Assembly: GCA_964618975.1 (NCBI GenBank)
Contig: CAZUDI010000002.1
Coordinates: forward strand, 124,001 to 188,000
Direction: 5' to 3'
DNA length: 64,000 nucleotides
Source of the DNA: CAZUDI01 sp964618975
GTDB taxonomy: Bacteria; Desulfobacterota; Desulfomonilia; UBA1062
Shown here: piece after piece, positions 34,599 to 42,002 of the stretch
How positions within the stretch are numbered: position 1 is the stretch's first letter
Layout: each line of letters starts with the position of its first letter
Position numbers and translations under genes: made by a program
The notes under the pieces: model-generated
Told to the model about the DNA's origin: nothing
Database searches by the model: none
What the model saw: only the letters and a program-made list of their open reading frames with translations

Positions 34599-35528
34599 TT
34601 ACCCTCGAAATACATTTTCATTGTGCCAAACAATAAATTCTTGATTCGGCCGTTGGTGTGTTTCAGGGGGAAGTTCGATCGGATTGCCGTGAAGGGCATA
34701 GTAGTCGCGGCCGTTTTCGAACTCCTCGCGAATACGCCGACTGACCACGAAATGATAATCCGCACCGATGGTGACGTAGCCTGCATCGAAGAGTTTGTGA
34801 ATGTCGGAGCGCAGCAGAATGCCATTCTGGATCATATGCGGGCCATCGGTTTTGTAGGATCTGATGTGGGCCGCCTCCAGGGCGGGCAGGGTTTTCTCGC
34901 GCGTAACAGCACAGCGCCGCCGGTAGGCATCAGTCACCATAACACGGAAACTCCCCTGACCCAGCCGGGGTGTAATCAACAGGGGCTGCCCAAAACGACC
35001 GGTTTCTTCATGCACACCGTATTCCGATGCAATAAAGGGTCTCGATTGTAGCTGTGCCTGCACCTGTTGCCAGATGGATCTGCCCGGTTTTTTATCAAGC
35101 AAATAGCGTTTTCCCTGGACGATATTAGGGCTCCAGTCCGGCGGCACGGGAATCCATTGTTCACGCGAGAAGAAAAAGGGCTGTTCCAGAAGGATGCATC
35201 CAATCTGATAATCTTCATAGGGGAAATCAGATGTCTTGCGATACTTCGCGATGGCCTTGCGCATATCGCTAAATGAAGCAGCCCCATTCTTCTGTTCGAA
35301 GGCCTCCCAGGCCAGGCTGACAGGCAAAAGGCTGCTATGGGCGAAAAATCCGCCACCAGCGATGGCGTTGTAGGGCGCATGCAACTTGAAGAGAAATGGC
35401 TCCCCGGGAGCGAGGACGCCGAATTTTCTATTTCCTCCCGGCTGCCAAAAATTGACCTCATCGATCCCTTCGATGTGGGAGAGAAAGGAAAACCACTGGT
35501 AATCGGTTACGCCCAGATAGAAATTCAT
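34599..35528 (-). CDS. HNH endonuclease with PUA/EVE-like N-terminal domain (type IV restriction-like)
   Basis: A 309-residue protein. The N-terminal half (FYLGVTDYQWFSFL ... EVNFWQPGG ... GEPFLFKLHAPYNAIAGGGFF ... IGCILLEQPFFF) reads like a PUA-superfamily (EVE/ASCH/SRA-type) fold that could read modified bases. The C-terminal HNH_2 module has AYRRRCAVTREKTLPALEAAHI, QNGILLRSDIHKLFD and a closing EFIVWHNENVF. The catalytic His/Asn/His are kept, but the zinc Cys pairs seen in its relatives (CxxC and LC) are CAVT and LR here, so the structural zinc is lost. It is the last gene of a four-gene nuclease operon. Confidence 0.75.
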   Translation of the reverse strand: MNFYLGVTDYQWFSFLSHIEGIDEVNFWQPGGNRKFGVLAPGEPFLFKLHAPYNAIAGGGFFAHSSLLPVSLAWEAFEQKNGAASFSDMRKAIAKYRKTSDFPYEDYQIGCILLEQPFFFSREQWIPVPPDWSPNIVQGKRYLLDKKPGRSIWQQVQAQLQSRPFIASEYGVHEETGRFGQPLLITPRLGQGSFRVMVTDAYRRRCAVTREKTLPALEAAHIRSYKTDGPHMIQNGILLRSDIHKLFDAGYVTIGADYHFVVSRRIREEFENGRDYYALHGNPIELPPETHQRPNQEFIVWHNENVFRG

Positions 35529-35552
35529 CTCAACAACATCTCCTTAAAAATA

Positions 35553-36155
35553 TCAACCAGCCTTGATCGCCCTTATCGCAGCCAGATACCATCGCTGAAT
35601 ATAATCATTATTGAGTACATCCCGATTCTGATCAACCAATTTCAGAAACAAGTCCGCAAGCCCATTCCAATCATCAGAGTGACCGGGCGGGTGTAACTTC
35701 CCTCCAAGTTCTTCCAGCGTCCAATGTGCTTTGGAGGTATTCATCATCATTGAGGTGGTCACCCGGTTGGTATCATCATCAGACCCGCCGCGCGCTAACG
35801 GGATCACATGATCGATGGTTGGAAAAAGTTCCCAGTAACAGTGATGGGTTTGACTTACTTTCCAATGGGGATGGTAGGGAAACTCGGCCGGGAGACAATG
35901 CGACAACAGCCTCAGCAGGCCCGGAAACACCAGCCGCTTTCCCGTATAGCGATCGGTAAAGCCATCCCTGACAAATACCAACATGGATTGATATTCACTG
36001 TATTGTCGAGCCTTCTTGGGTTGTTGGGGTACAAAGGGATATTCCGTCCGGGCCAGGTCACGGGCCAATGCTGACTGCCCGTTTAGAATAAACTCACCTA
36101 TCGCTTGAATGGTATCAGCGTGTTCGGTCAATTGAGCCCCTTCTTCTAATTCCAT
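35553..36155 (-). CDS. HNH endonuclease (small, PTIDHVIPLARGG type)
   Basis: A 200-residue protein. The HNH core is PTIDHVIPLARGGSDDDTNRV ... NTSKAHWTLEELG (Asp-His, Gly-Gly, Asn, Asn-x-x-Lys), a different HNH subfamily from its neighbours. The N-terminal 90 residues are helical, with KARQYSEYQSMLVFVRDGFTDRYTGKRL resembling the start of HNH nucleases that follow restriction or phage genes. The start is 9 bases downstream of the Mrr gene stop, so the two are translationally linked. The sensor or partner role is unknown. Confidence 0.75.
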   Translation of the reverse strand: MELEEGAQLTEHADTIQAIGEFILNGQSALARDLARTEYPFVPQQPKKARQYSEYQSMLVFVRDGFTDRYTGKRLVFPGLLRLLSHCLPAEFPYHPHWKVSQTHHCYWELFPTIDHVIPLARGGSDDDTNRVTTSMMMNTSKAHWTLEELGGKLHPPGHSDDWNGLADLFLKLVDQNRDVLNNDYIQRWYLAAIRAIKAG

Positions 36156-36164
36156 ACCGGTTCC

Positions 36165-37208
36165 TTAAATCAGCTCCTCGTCAATCTCAAAAAGATCGGG
36201 AATGGTTCGTCTGACACCGAGGCCATTTTCCATGAGGAGCAACACCAACTGCGTGCCATTCATCAGGGCAATCGGGGTCTTGTCTGGCTGAGCCGCCTCC
36301 TTGACCGCCCCGGGGCTGAAATCGCTGGTAGTGATAATCAGGCCCTGCTCGTGCGCCCCCAGGCTGCCGCGTACCTGCTGCACCACCGGGGCCTGAATGT
36401 TGCGCTTCCACTTCTTGACCTGCACGGCCATCTGGATGCTAATCACATCGCCCACCACCAAGGTGCCGCGCACGTCAATCCCGCCGTCACCTGATATCTT
36501 TGTGACCTCGACGCTTTCAAATCCCATCTCGGCCAGAAGTTGGGACACAAGTTCCTCAAAGGCCGCAGGGCTCATGGACAGGAGGCGCTTTTTGAGTAAT
36601 TTGCGTACCTGCTGATTATGCTGCGCGATCAGAAAGTTGAGACCGCGGCCCATCCACTGACTCAGGCCCACATAACCACGCCCGTGCTGCACAAAACGCG
36701 GCGGCTCTCCGCGTTTTTGCCGGCGCTTTATATCGGTGATGATCTGGGCATACATGGTGGCCGCAGGGGTCTTGCCGGTGGTTGCCAGCCAGCCGTGCCG
36801 CATGGCCGTCTCGGTGATCTCGCGATAGTGGGTCGGCTCGCGATCCGTATAGTGCGTGAGCACCGAGACGGCCGCATCGGTAAAGGTCATCGGCTTTCCA
36901 TCTGAAGGCGCGCCATACCCCGGAATTTCTTCCGACTTGACTACCTGCCCGTTATATTGGTGCAGGGGCTCGGCACACCCTTGCGAGGCAAAACGCAGGC
37001 CAAAGGTCCCGGGCGCCACCTTAATGAAGGGCGATTGGTCACCCCTGGCCCTGATATCGGCATAGATCCGGGCACTGACCGTGGCTGCGGGCGACTTACC
37101 TTCGGTTTTCCACAGACCGTCTGCAATAATTTGAGCAGCGATCTCTTTGACCGGCATTGGTTTATTTGCCCTGCCAAGCACCTCCATCACGGCTTGCTGA
37201 ACATTCAT
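36165..37208 (-). CDS. Mrr-type restriction endonuclease with two winged-helix (HARE-HTH-like) domains
   Basis: A 347-residue protein. Two N-terminal winged-helix repeats (residues 1-70 and about 105-185) share the pattern ITETAMRHGWLATTGKTPAATM / IAAQIIADGLWKTEGKSPAAT, typical of HARE-HTH. The C-terminal Mrr_cat/PD-(D/E)XK domain has FEELVSQLLAEMGF, GDGGIDVRG (active-site Asp) and AVQVKKWK (Gln-x-Lys). Such proteins cut modified or foreign DNA. The start at 37208 (MNVQQAV) follows GGGAGAT; the extension to 37241 is not needed. Confidence 0.82.
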   Translation of the reverse strand: MNVQQAVMEVLGRANKPMPVKEIAAQIIADGLWKTEGKSPAATVSARIYADIRARGDQSPFIKVAPGTFGLRFASQGCAEPLHQYNGQVVKSEEIPGYGAPSDGKPMTFTDAAVSVLTHYTDREPTHYREITETAMRHGWLATTGKTPAATMYAQIITDIKRRQKRGEPPRFVQHGRGYVGLSQWMGRGLNFLIAQHNQQVRKLLKKRLLSMSPAAFEELVSQLLAEMGFESVEVTKISGDGGIDVRGTLVVGDVISIQMAVQVKKWKRNIQAPVVQQVRGSLGAHEQGLIITTSDFSPGAVKEAAQPDKTPIALMNGTQLVLLLMENGLGVRRTIPDLFEIDEELI

Positions 37209-37266
37209 CCCATTATCTCCCTCAAGACAACTCCCCCCCATACTGGGTTACTCCTATAACTACACG

Positions 37267-38163
37267 TCAAGCCCTAGCCGTCTTGAACTTCTGATATCTC
37301 CAGTCAACAAACTCTCGATTGGGCCATAAAGCTGGTTTCCCTGGCAAAATAATACGTTGCCCATGAAGTTCTTTGATCCCATGTTGCAGCATGGGGCCGT
37401 CGTGCTCTTTTAAGATATCTTCTCTAACCTCGATAATATAATCAGGGCTAACCCCAAGCATCAAACTGTCAAAGGCTGCATGGTGCAACTTGCAAAGCGC
37501 CAGCCCATTATCCACCGTGGCCCGACTTTGCGGTTCGTTATCAGGAATAATGTGGGCGGCATCCAACAATTCCGCATGCCTCAATTTGCAGAAGGCACAC
37601 TGCGTGCGATATGCATTAATGACCCTCTCCCGAAAGCTGCGCTGGTGAAGGCGAACCTTGACCTGTGAAGTCACATAGGCTCTTCTCAATGGATCTGCTT
37701 CTTGCACCATTGTTTCGTTGGGTTGAATGGAAGTCACATCGTCCACAGCCACCGTAAATGTGAGCTTGCCGGGGTCATCGCCAACAATGAACACCGGCCA
37801 CACCGCCAGATATTTTCCCGGCACGAGGCCAAAAAGGTAGATGAGCGGGATGCTATTCTTCATGGCCTCCCGCAATCCAACATTATCGGGGTGTTGATAG
37901 TCAGTTCCGCGGTATCGATAAAGAAGCTGGCCCTCATGGCTTAGGTCATCATCATAGGGTCCATTAACCGCAGTTCGGATGGTTAAGGGATACGCACACA
38001 TACGCGGCGTAAAAATCCCCTTGGGTGATACAAATGGAACACTTTCTTCATTGTAATCAAATCCACGCGCAAGCACGCTCCAGGAGATTACATCCCCATG
38101 AAAGCAGCTCTGCTCTTTAAGCCACTCAAAGGCACTGAGACGAATTTCATGATCGAATGACAT
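37267..38163 (-). CDS. HNH endonuclease with SRA/YDG-like N-terminal region
   Basis: A 298-residue predicted restriction nuclease (COG3440-like). The N-terminal part has GQLLYRYRGTDYQHPDN, LRLR-type REAMKNSIPLIYLFGLVPGKYLAVWPVF (cited as separate blocks) and a beta-rich continuation, reminiscent of SRA/YDG modified-base readers. The C-terminal HNH_2 module keeps both zinc Cys pairs: AYRTQCAFCKLRHAELLDAAHII, VDNGLALCKLHHAAFD. First gene of the four-gene operon (spacings 58, 9 and 24 bases to the following genes). No methyltransferase is adjacent, which suits a modification-dependent (type IV) enzyme. Confidence 0.78.
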   Translation of the reverse strand: MSFDHEIRLSAFEWLKEQSCFHGDVISWSVLARGFDYNEESVPFVSPKGIFTPRMCAYPLTIRTAVNGPYDDDLSHEGQLLYRYRGTDYQHPDNVGLREAMKNSIPLIYLFGLVPGKYLAVWPVFIVGDDPGKLTFTVAVDDVTSIQPNETMVQEADPLRRAYVTSQVKVRLHQRSFRERVINAYRTQCAFCKLRHAELLDAAHIIPDNEPQSRATVDNGLALCKLHHAAFDSLMLGVSPDYIIEVREDILKEHDGPMLQHGIKELHGQRIILPGKPALWPNREFVDWRYQKFKTARA

Positions 38164-38395
38164 ATTTTGGGAAACCCAATCGTTTCATGAAGCACCATCA
38201 ATAATAAAATATAATCAATTATATTTCTATCAGAATATCAAAATGTTATCAACAAACAACTATCCCTAAAATACCAACCCTTAATCCCATCAAAATAGTG
38301 AGGAGGTCATGTGAAAGACATTGCTCGTGTTCGGAATAATTATGTTCACAGATTACCCCAATCATAAACTTAATCGATATTACATTCACTTACCT
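38164..38395. promoter_or_regulatory. AT-rich promoter region of the nuclease operon
   Basis: About 230 bases rich in A/T, separating the sulfur-binding HNH gene from the four-gene nuclease operon. Several TAT/AAT-rich words could serve as -10 elements, and no single promoter is convincing. Confidence 0.35.
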
Positions 38396-39271
38396 CTATA
38401 TTTCCCGCGAATAGCCCTTGAAGACCTCGCTGACGTGCCAGGTGCGGAAGTCCTCGTCGGGCAGGTAGATACGCCGCTGGGGCGGCTGGATCTTCCGGCC
38501 GTGGAAACGCAGCAGCCAATCGGCAAAGCCGGTGCCGCCGTGGGCCCGGTCGGAGACCAGGATCTCGTGGTTGGCCGAGAGGGTGAAGGCCCCGCAGTCG
38601 AAGAGCTTGTGGTGCAGGGCGCACAGGGCTAGGCCGTTAACCTCGCTGTCGGGCCCGCCAGCCTGGTGCCACTTGATGTGGGCCGCCTCCAGCGCGACGG
38701 GCACATGCTTGAGGCGCACGTCGAACCCGCACACGGCGCAGCGGTATTCATAGGCGCGTAAGATCCGCTCGCGGAACTGGGGGTCGCGCCGGGCGCGGCC
38801 CTGGTCGCTGATTCCCACGGCCTGCAGAATATCGTCGTGCAGGGTGTCGGGGAAGTTGGCCTGCAGGAGGTCCTGCGTGATCGCGAGCACCAGGGCGGGG
38901 TCACGCCGGAGGACCCGGTAGACCGCTTCGGGGAAGCCGCCGGTGGCATGGCTGTCCAGCAGGTCGCCCTTGCTGACATCGCCGCGGGCCCTGACGCTGA
39001 GCGGGGTGTTAGAAAGCACCTCCCAGACCTGGTCGCGCTGCATGCGCCAGAAGGGATAGTGGGTGCCGTGGGGCGCGTTGCGGGGCCCGAACTCCGCCAG
39101 GAGCTCCTTCAGGGCGGAGTCGAGCACGGCATAGGGGATGAGCCGGGGGTCTCCCCGCTGGAGGCGGCCCAGGGCATAGAGGGCCATGAGCGGTTTGTGG
39201 GGCGCCCGGTGGGCGCCGCGCCGCCACTGGGTGAGATTTCGGAATCGCTCCTGTATGGCATCGCGCTGCAT
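38396..39271 (-). CDS. Phosphorothioate-dependent type IV restriction nuclease (SBD-HNH)
   Basis: A 291-residue protein. The N-terminal half matches the sulfur-binding domain of ScoMcrA-type enzymes: RRGAHRAPHKPLMALYALGRL (split motif), HYPFWRMQRDQVWEV and SHATGGFP. These residues in the family contact the phosphorothioate backbone. The C-terminal HNH_2 module has CAVCGFDVRLKHVPVALEAAHIKWH and GLALCALHHKLFD with both zinc Cys pairs. The enzyme would restrict DNA carrying Dnd-type sulfur. No dnd genes lie in this window. The start at 39271 is not backed by a strong ribosome-binding site. Confidence 0.85.
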   Translation of the reverse strand: MQRDAIQERFRNLTQWRRGAHRAPHKPLMALYALGRLQRGDPRLIPYAVLDSALKELLAEFGPRNAPHGTHYPFWRMQRDQVWEVLSNTPLSVRARGDVSKGDLLDSHATGGFPEAVYRVLRRDPALVLAITQDLLQANFPDTLHDDILQAVGISDQGRARRDPQFRERILRAYEYRCAVCGFDVRLKHVPVALEAAHIKWHQAGGPDSEVNGLALCALHHKLFDCGAFTLSANHEILVSDRAHGGTGFADWLLRFHGRKIQPPQRRIYLPDEDFRTWHVSEVFKGYSREI

Positions 39272-39641
39272 GCAGCTTCACGCTCCCCTTCACTACCCGC
39301 CTTGAATAAGGGCAAATTCACCGAAAAACATCCGGTTAATTATGGCATATTTGCTGAGGAATATCCAGCGCTTCGTCATCTGCAAAGGAAAGCGCGCCTG
39401 ATCTTACTGGGTGCACACGGGAAGAAAACCTCGCCTGCGTCTGGCATCTAACGGCTATGGGTCGAATTCCCCGCTAGTTGCAGCGGCATGGTGGGCCAGG
39501 GCTTGCCCTGGGGTTCAACCCCTGATTTACGCCTTGCTTGCCCCGGTGGGGAATACGGCAAAAGGCGGGAGAGGTCCCCTCACCTGAGAGTCACATCCGC
39601 GAATCGATATCCCGCTGCCTTTCCGTCCGCTCCAAGGTTTT
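39272..39641. other. Intergenic region with reversed R1 repeat
   Basis: Holds an R1 copy (39455-39530). The rest shows no gene. It separates the HigA gene from the restriction nuclease gene downstream on the same strand. Confidence 0.5.
39455..39530 (-). repeat. R1 dispersed repeat, reverse orientation
   Basis: GGGTCGAATTCCCCGC, a decayed hairpin (TAGTTGCAGCGG), CAGGGCTTGCCCTGGGGTTC and AACCCCTGATT. Same block order as the reverse complement of the 7633 copy. Confidence 0.75.
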
Positions 39642-39932
39642 TCATGCGATGGCGGGGATGGCGTCGAGCTTGTCCGATATCTTTGCAGCGGTCATCTCGA
39701 GGTCGTAGTGCGTCTGGAGGTTCATCCAGGACTGGGCGTCCGTCCCGAAAAAACGCGCCAGTCTGAGGGCCGTATCCGCGGTGATGGAGCGCCTGCCGGC
39801 GATGATCTCGCCGATCCGGCGCTGAGGGACACCGATCGTCTTGGCCAGCCGGTACTGCGTGACCCCCAGGGGCTTCAGAAAATCCTCAAAGAGGATCTCG
39901 CCGGGATGCACCGGCGGCATATCTCGCTTCAT
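39642..39932 (-). CDS. higA: HigA-type XRE antitoxin
   Basis: A 96-residue antitoxin. It opens with the HigA signature VHPGEILFEDFLKPLGVTQ and has a lambda-type HTH (YRLAKTIGVPQRRIGEIIAGRRSIT split as read). The family tail DAQSWMNLQTHYDLE follows. It follows the toxin gene on the same strand with a 15-base gap, the toxin-first order typical of higBA. It should bind the toxin and repress the promoter at 40236-40274. Confidence 0.9.
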   Translation of the reverse strand: MKRDMPPVHPGEILFEDFLKPLGVTQYRLAKTIGVPQRRIGEIIAGRRSITADTALRLARFFGTDAQSWMNLQTHYDLEMTAAKISDKLDAIPAIA

Positions 39933-39947
39933 CGCTTTCCCCCTTTC

Positions 39948-40229
39948 TCAGTGATAATCGGTGATCTCGACTTCGTACGCATCCCCTGCTTCCCAGATGA
40001 AACAGACCCTCCACCTCTCGTTGATGCGGATGCTGTATTCACCTTCCCTGTCCCCCGACAGTTTTTCCAGCCGGTTGGCGGGGGGTATGCGAAGAAACCC
40101 CAGGTCCGTAGCTCCGTGTATCATGGTGAGCTTTCTCAGCGCGGCCCTCTGAATATCCTTCGGGAATTTTTTCGAATGATTCCCGGAGAATATCCTTGCG
40201 GTCTCCTTGCATCGAAAGGATCTGATCAC
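39948..40229 (-). CDS. higB: HigB-type toxin
   Basis: A 93-residue RelE-superfamily toxin with the HigB pattern: MIRSFRCKETARIFSG at the start, LRIPPANRLEKLSGDREGEYSIRIN (blocks) and the catalytic-region RWRVCFIWEAGDAYEVEITDYH. HigB toxins cleave mRNA on the ribosome. The gene is complete and promoter-proximal. ORF length and the higA spacing match known higBA pairs. Confidence 0.9.
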   Translation of the reverse strand: MIRSFRCKETARIFSGNHSKKFPKDIQRAALRKLTMIHGATDLGFLRIPPANRLEKLSGDREGEYSIRINERWRVCFIWEAGDAYEVEITDYH

Positions 40230-40235
40230 GATTTG

Positions 40236-40274
40236 CTAATAACCTTACGCGTTAGTATTGTCAAGGGATACTAA
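40236..40274 (-). promoter_or_regulatory. higBA promoter with overlapping operator
   Basis: On the minus strand, TTGACA (40264-40259), 17 bases, then TATTAG (40241-40236). TTAGTAT-N9-ATACTAA (40252-40274), a perfect 7-base inverted repeat, covers the -35. This fits autorepression by HigA. Confidence 0.65.
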
Positions 40275-40624
40275 AGCGTCAAACACAGGCCTCCGGTGCT
40301 TGCCCACCTGAGCGCCGGTTTGCCGGATATGTGGTGAAGCCTGTTCCTTCGGGTCGTAATCACCAGGGATGTCGATCGCTCAGCCCCCCAGGATCGATCC
40401 ATCTCCACCGCTCAGGGATCTCTTTCCCCGGATATATTAACCCGGCAGACGGGAGTTCATGTCATTTTTCTGATAGCTCAACGGAAGGGATCACCACCTT
40501 TCGGCACGCCCCTTTCAAGTCCCCCGCCAGCCAGGCAACCCGACCTGCCGCCCGGACCGCCGGAAATCGGGTTCCGGCGGGAATGGGCCGGGAAGGAATG
40601 CCGGCCCGCCGGAGAAATCGATCC
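40275..40624. other. Intergenic region between higBA and a gene remnant
   Basis: About 350 bases with no gene, RNA or repeat that I recognise. Confidence 0.4.
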
Positions 40625-40780
40625 TCAGGGCCGGGCCGCCGCCGGAGATGATGCGGTTGCACTCGCCGCCCAGGGCGTCGTGGAGCTTCGAGTAGACCAG
40701 CTTGGAGAACAGCTTCTGCTTGAGCGCCAGGCCCGCGGACGGCTTCCCGCCACCCTCCATGGCCATGGAGTAGTCGATCG
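40625..40780 (-). pseudogene. Fragment of an AMP-forming acyl-CoA synthetase next to an assembly gap
   Basis: Read from the gap leftward, the minus strand encodes LALKQKLFSKLVYSKLHDAL and GECNRIISGGGPA, a clear piece of a long-chain acyl-CoA synthetase before its adenylate motif. Similarity stops right after GGGPAL, where the DNA word CCGGCGGCGGCCCGGCCCT occurs. The same word lies in inverted orientation at 40806-40824, beyond the gap. It may be a real remnant or a contig-end artefact. It is not a copy of either full synthetase gene in the window. Confidence 0.6.
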
Positions 40781-40790
40781 NNNNNNNNNN
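40781..40790. other. Assembly gap (10 N)
   Basis: Run of N joining two contigs. Flanks carry a 19-base inverted repeat and a truncated gene, so order and orientation across it are uncertain. Confidence 0.95.
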
Positions 40791-40831
40791 AGATGAAAAA
40801 TGATCCCGGCGGCGGCCCGGCCCTCCAACCC

Positions 40832-41458
40832 CTAGATCCAGCCCAGGGCGCCGAAGACGATCAGGCCTGCCAGGTTGAGGGCCCCCAGGATGCCGATGAA
40901 GCTGAAGCCCTTCTTCAGCTCCACCTCGTGACACCAGACCGCGGCGGCGAAGAAGGGGATGTAGACGGTCACGAACACCAAGAAGGCGCCCCAGAAGGGA
41001 TAGACCCACACGAAGGTCGGCGTGCGCACCAGGAAGATCTCGAGGATGGCGGCCCCGGCCGCCGAGGCCACGGCCACGAAGACCCGGCTGTTGATCCCCA
41101 GCATCCTGGCCGCAGGGTCTTTGGGCAGGAGCTTGACCGCCACCATGCCGGCGATGGAGAACATGAGGCTGATCTCCACGCCCACCCCCACCATGATGGC
41201 GAACGCGGTGCCCTCCGGCACGGTCCACAGGGCGTGCCCGGTGAAGTGCTGGATGAGGGCGTTGATGATCTCCACGAACCAGTGCACCATGTAGAGGCCC
41301 AGCCCGGCCGCGATGGTGCGGTAGTTGCCGCGCTCGTACTCGGTGGCGTAGATGTACAGGACGATCACCAACAGTGGGATGACGTACCACTGAAACGGAT
41401 CGCCCGACCTCAGGATACCGAGGGCCTGCTGGGTTGCCTCCGGATGATTGAGAACCAT
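40832..41458 (-). CDS. Integral membrane protein, unknown function
   Basis: A 208-residue protein with about six hydrophobic segments (YVIPLLVIVLYIYATEY; AAGLGLYMVHWFVEIINALI; FAIMVGVGVEISLMFSIAGMVAV split; VFVAVASAAGAAILEIFLV; PFWGAFLVFVTVYIPFFAAAVW; FIGILGALNLAGLIVFGALG, all partial quotes). Conserved-looking His, Glu and Trp residues within the membrane might bind a cofactor, but no family is recognised. The start at 41458 follows AAAGGAGGAGG. It sits beside the assembly gap and has no clear operon partner. Confidence 0.7.
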   Translation of the reverse strand: MVLNHPEATQQALGILRSGDPFQWYVIPLLVIVLYIYATEYERGNYRTIAAGLGLYMVHWFVEIINALIQHFTGHALWTVPEGTAFAIMVGVGVEISLMFSIAGMVAVKLLPKDPAARMLGINSRVFVAVASAAGAAILEIFLVRTPTFVWVYPFWGAFLVFVTVYIPFFAAAVWCHEVELKKGFSFIGILGALNLAGLIVFGALGWI

Positions 41459-42002
41459 GCTACCTCCTCCTTTCACGAGTGGGATCTTTATGGGGGAATA
41501 CTAACCCCTTATGCGGCGAAAAGGAACGGGGAAGCGTGTTTCCCGGGCAGATTTCCCTCGATGAGGGCATCGGCTGGTCTCAATCGACGGGGGAAAACTT
41601 CCTGAAAAGAGGTTTTCCCCCGACCCCTTTCAAGAATTTTTAATGACCATAATTCCCCGACGCTGGCTTTAAGGGTTGGCTTTGTTGTTTGTTTTTTGGC
41701 AATTCCGGTGGCGAAACCATAAAATTGGCGGAATACCTCGCTGCTTGTGGCGAGGATCGTCAATTTTGAGGAATTGCTTTATTTATATTGTATTGTTGTA
41801 TAAGATTCACGCCCTGGCCAAGGTGATTCCAGATACGCAAGATGCCTTTTCTATCATGCACCTCATATGTAAGCCTTCTGAGCCTCACCGTCCCTTTCCT
41901 TTTCGAGCTCACGCCTGAAGCCTGTCTGCCCAGGACGCAAGAGGCCCGAGGCGTGCCTGCCCTGCCAATGTTGCGACCTCAGGACCCGAACACACCCCTA
42001 TC
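41459..42002. other. Intergenic region with R2 hairpin
   Basis: About 540 bases. It includes the R2 element at 41589-41645 and an AT-rich stretch near 41770-41810. No gene or RNA recognised. Confidence 0.45.
41589..41645. repeat. R2 hairpin repeat
   Basis: GGGGGAAAAC-N12-GTTTTCCCCC stem, then CGACCCCTTTCAAGAATTTTTAATG. It shares stem and tail with 54993-55043. Confidence 0.75.
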
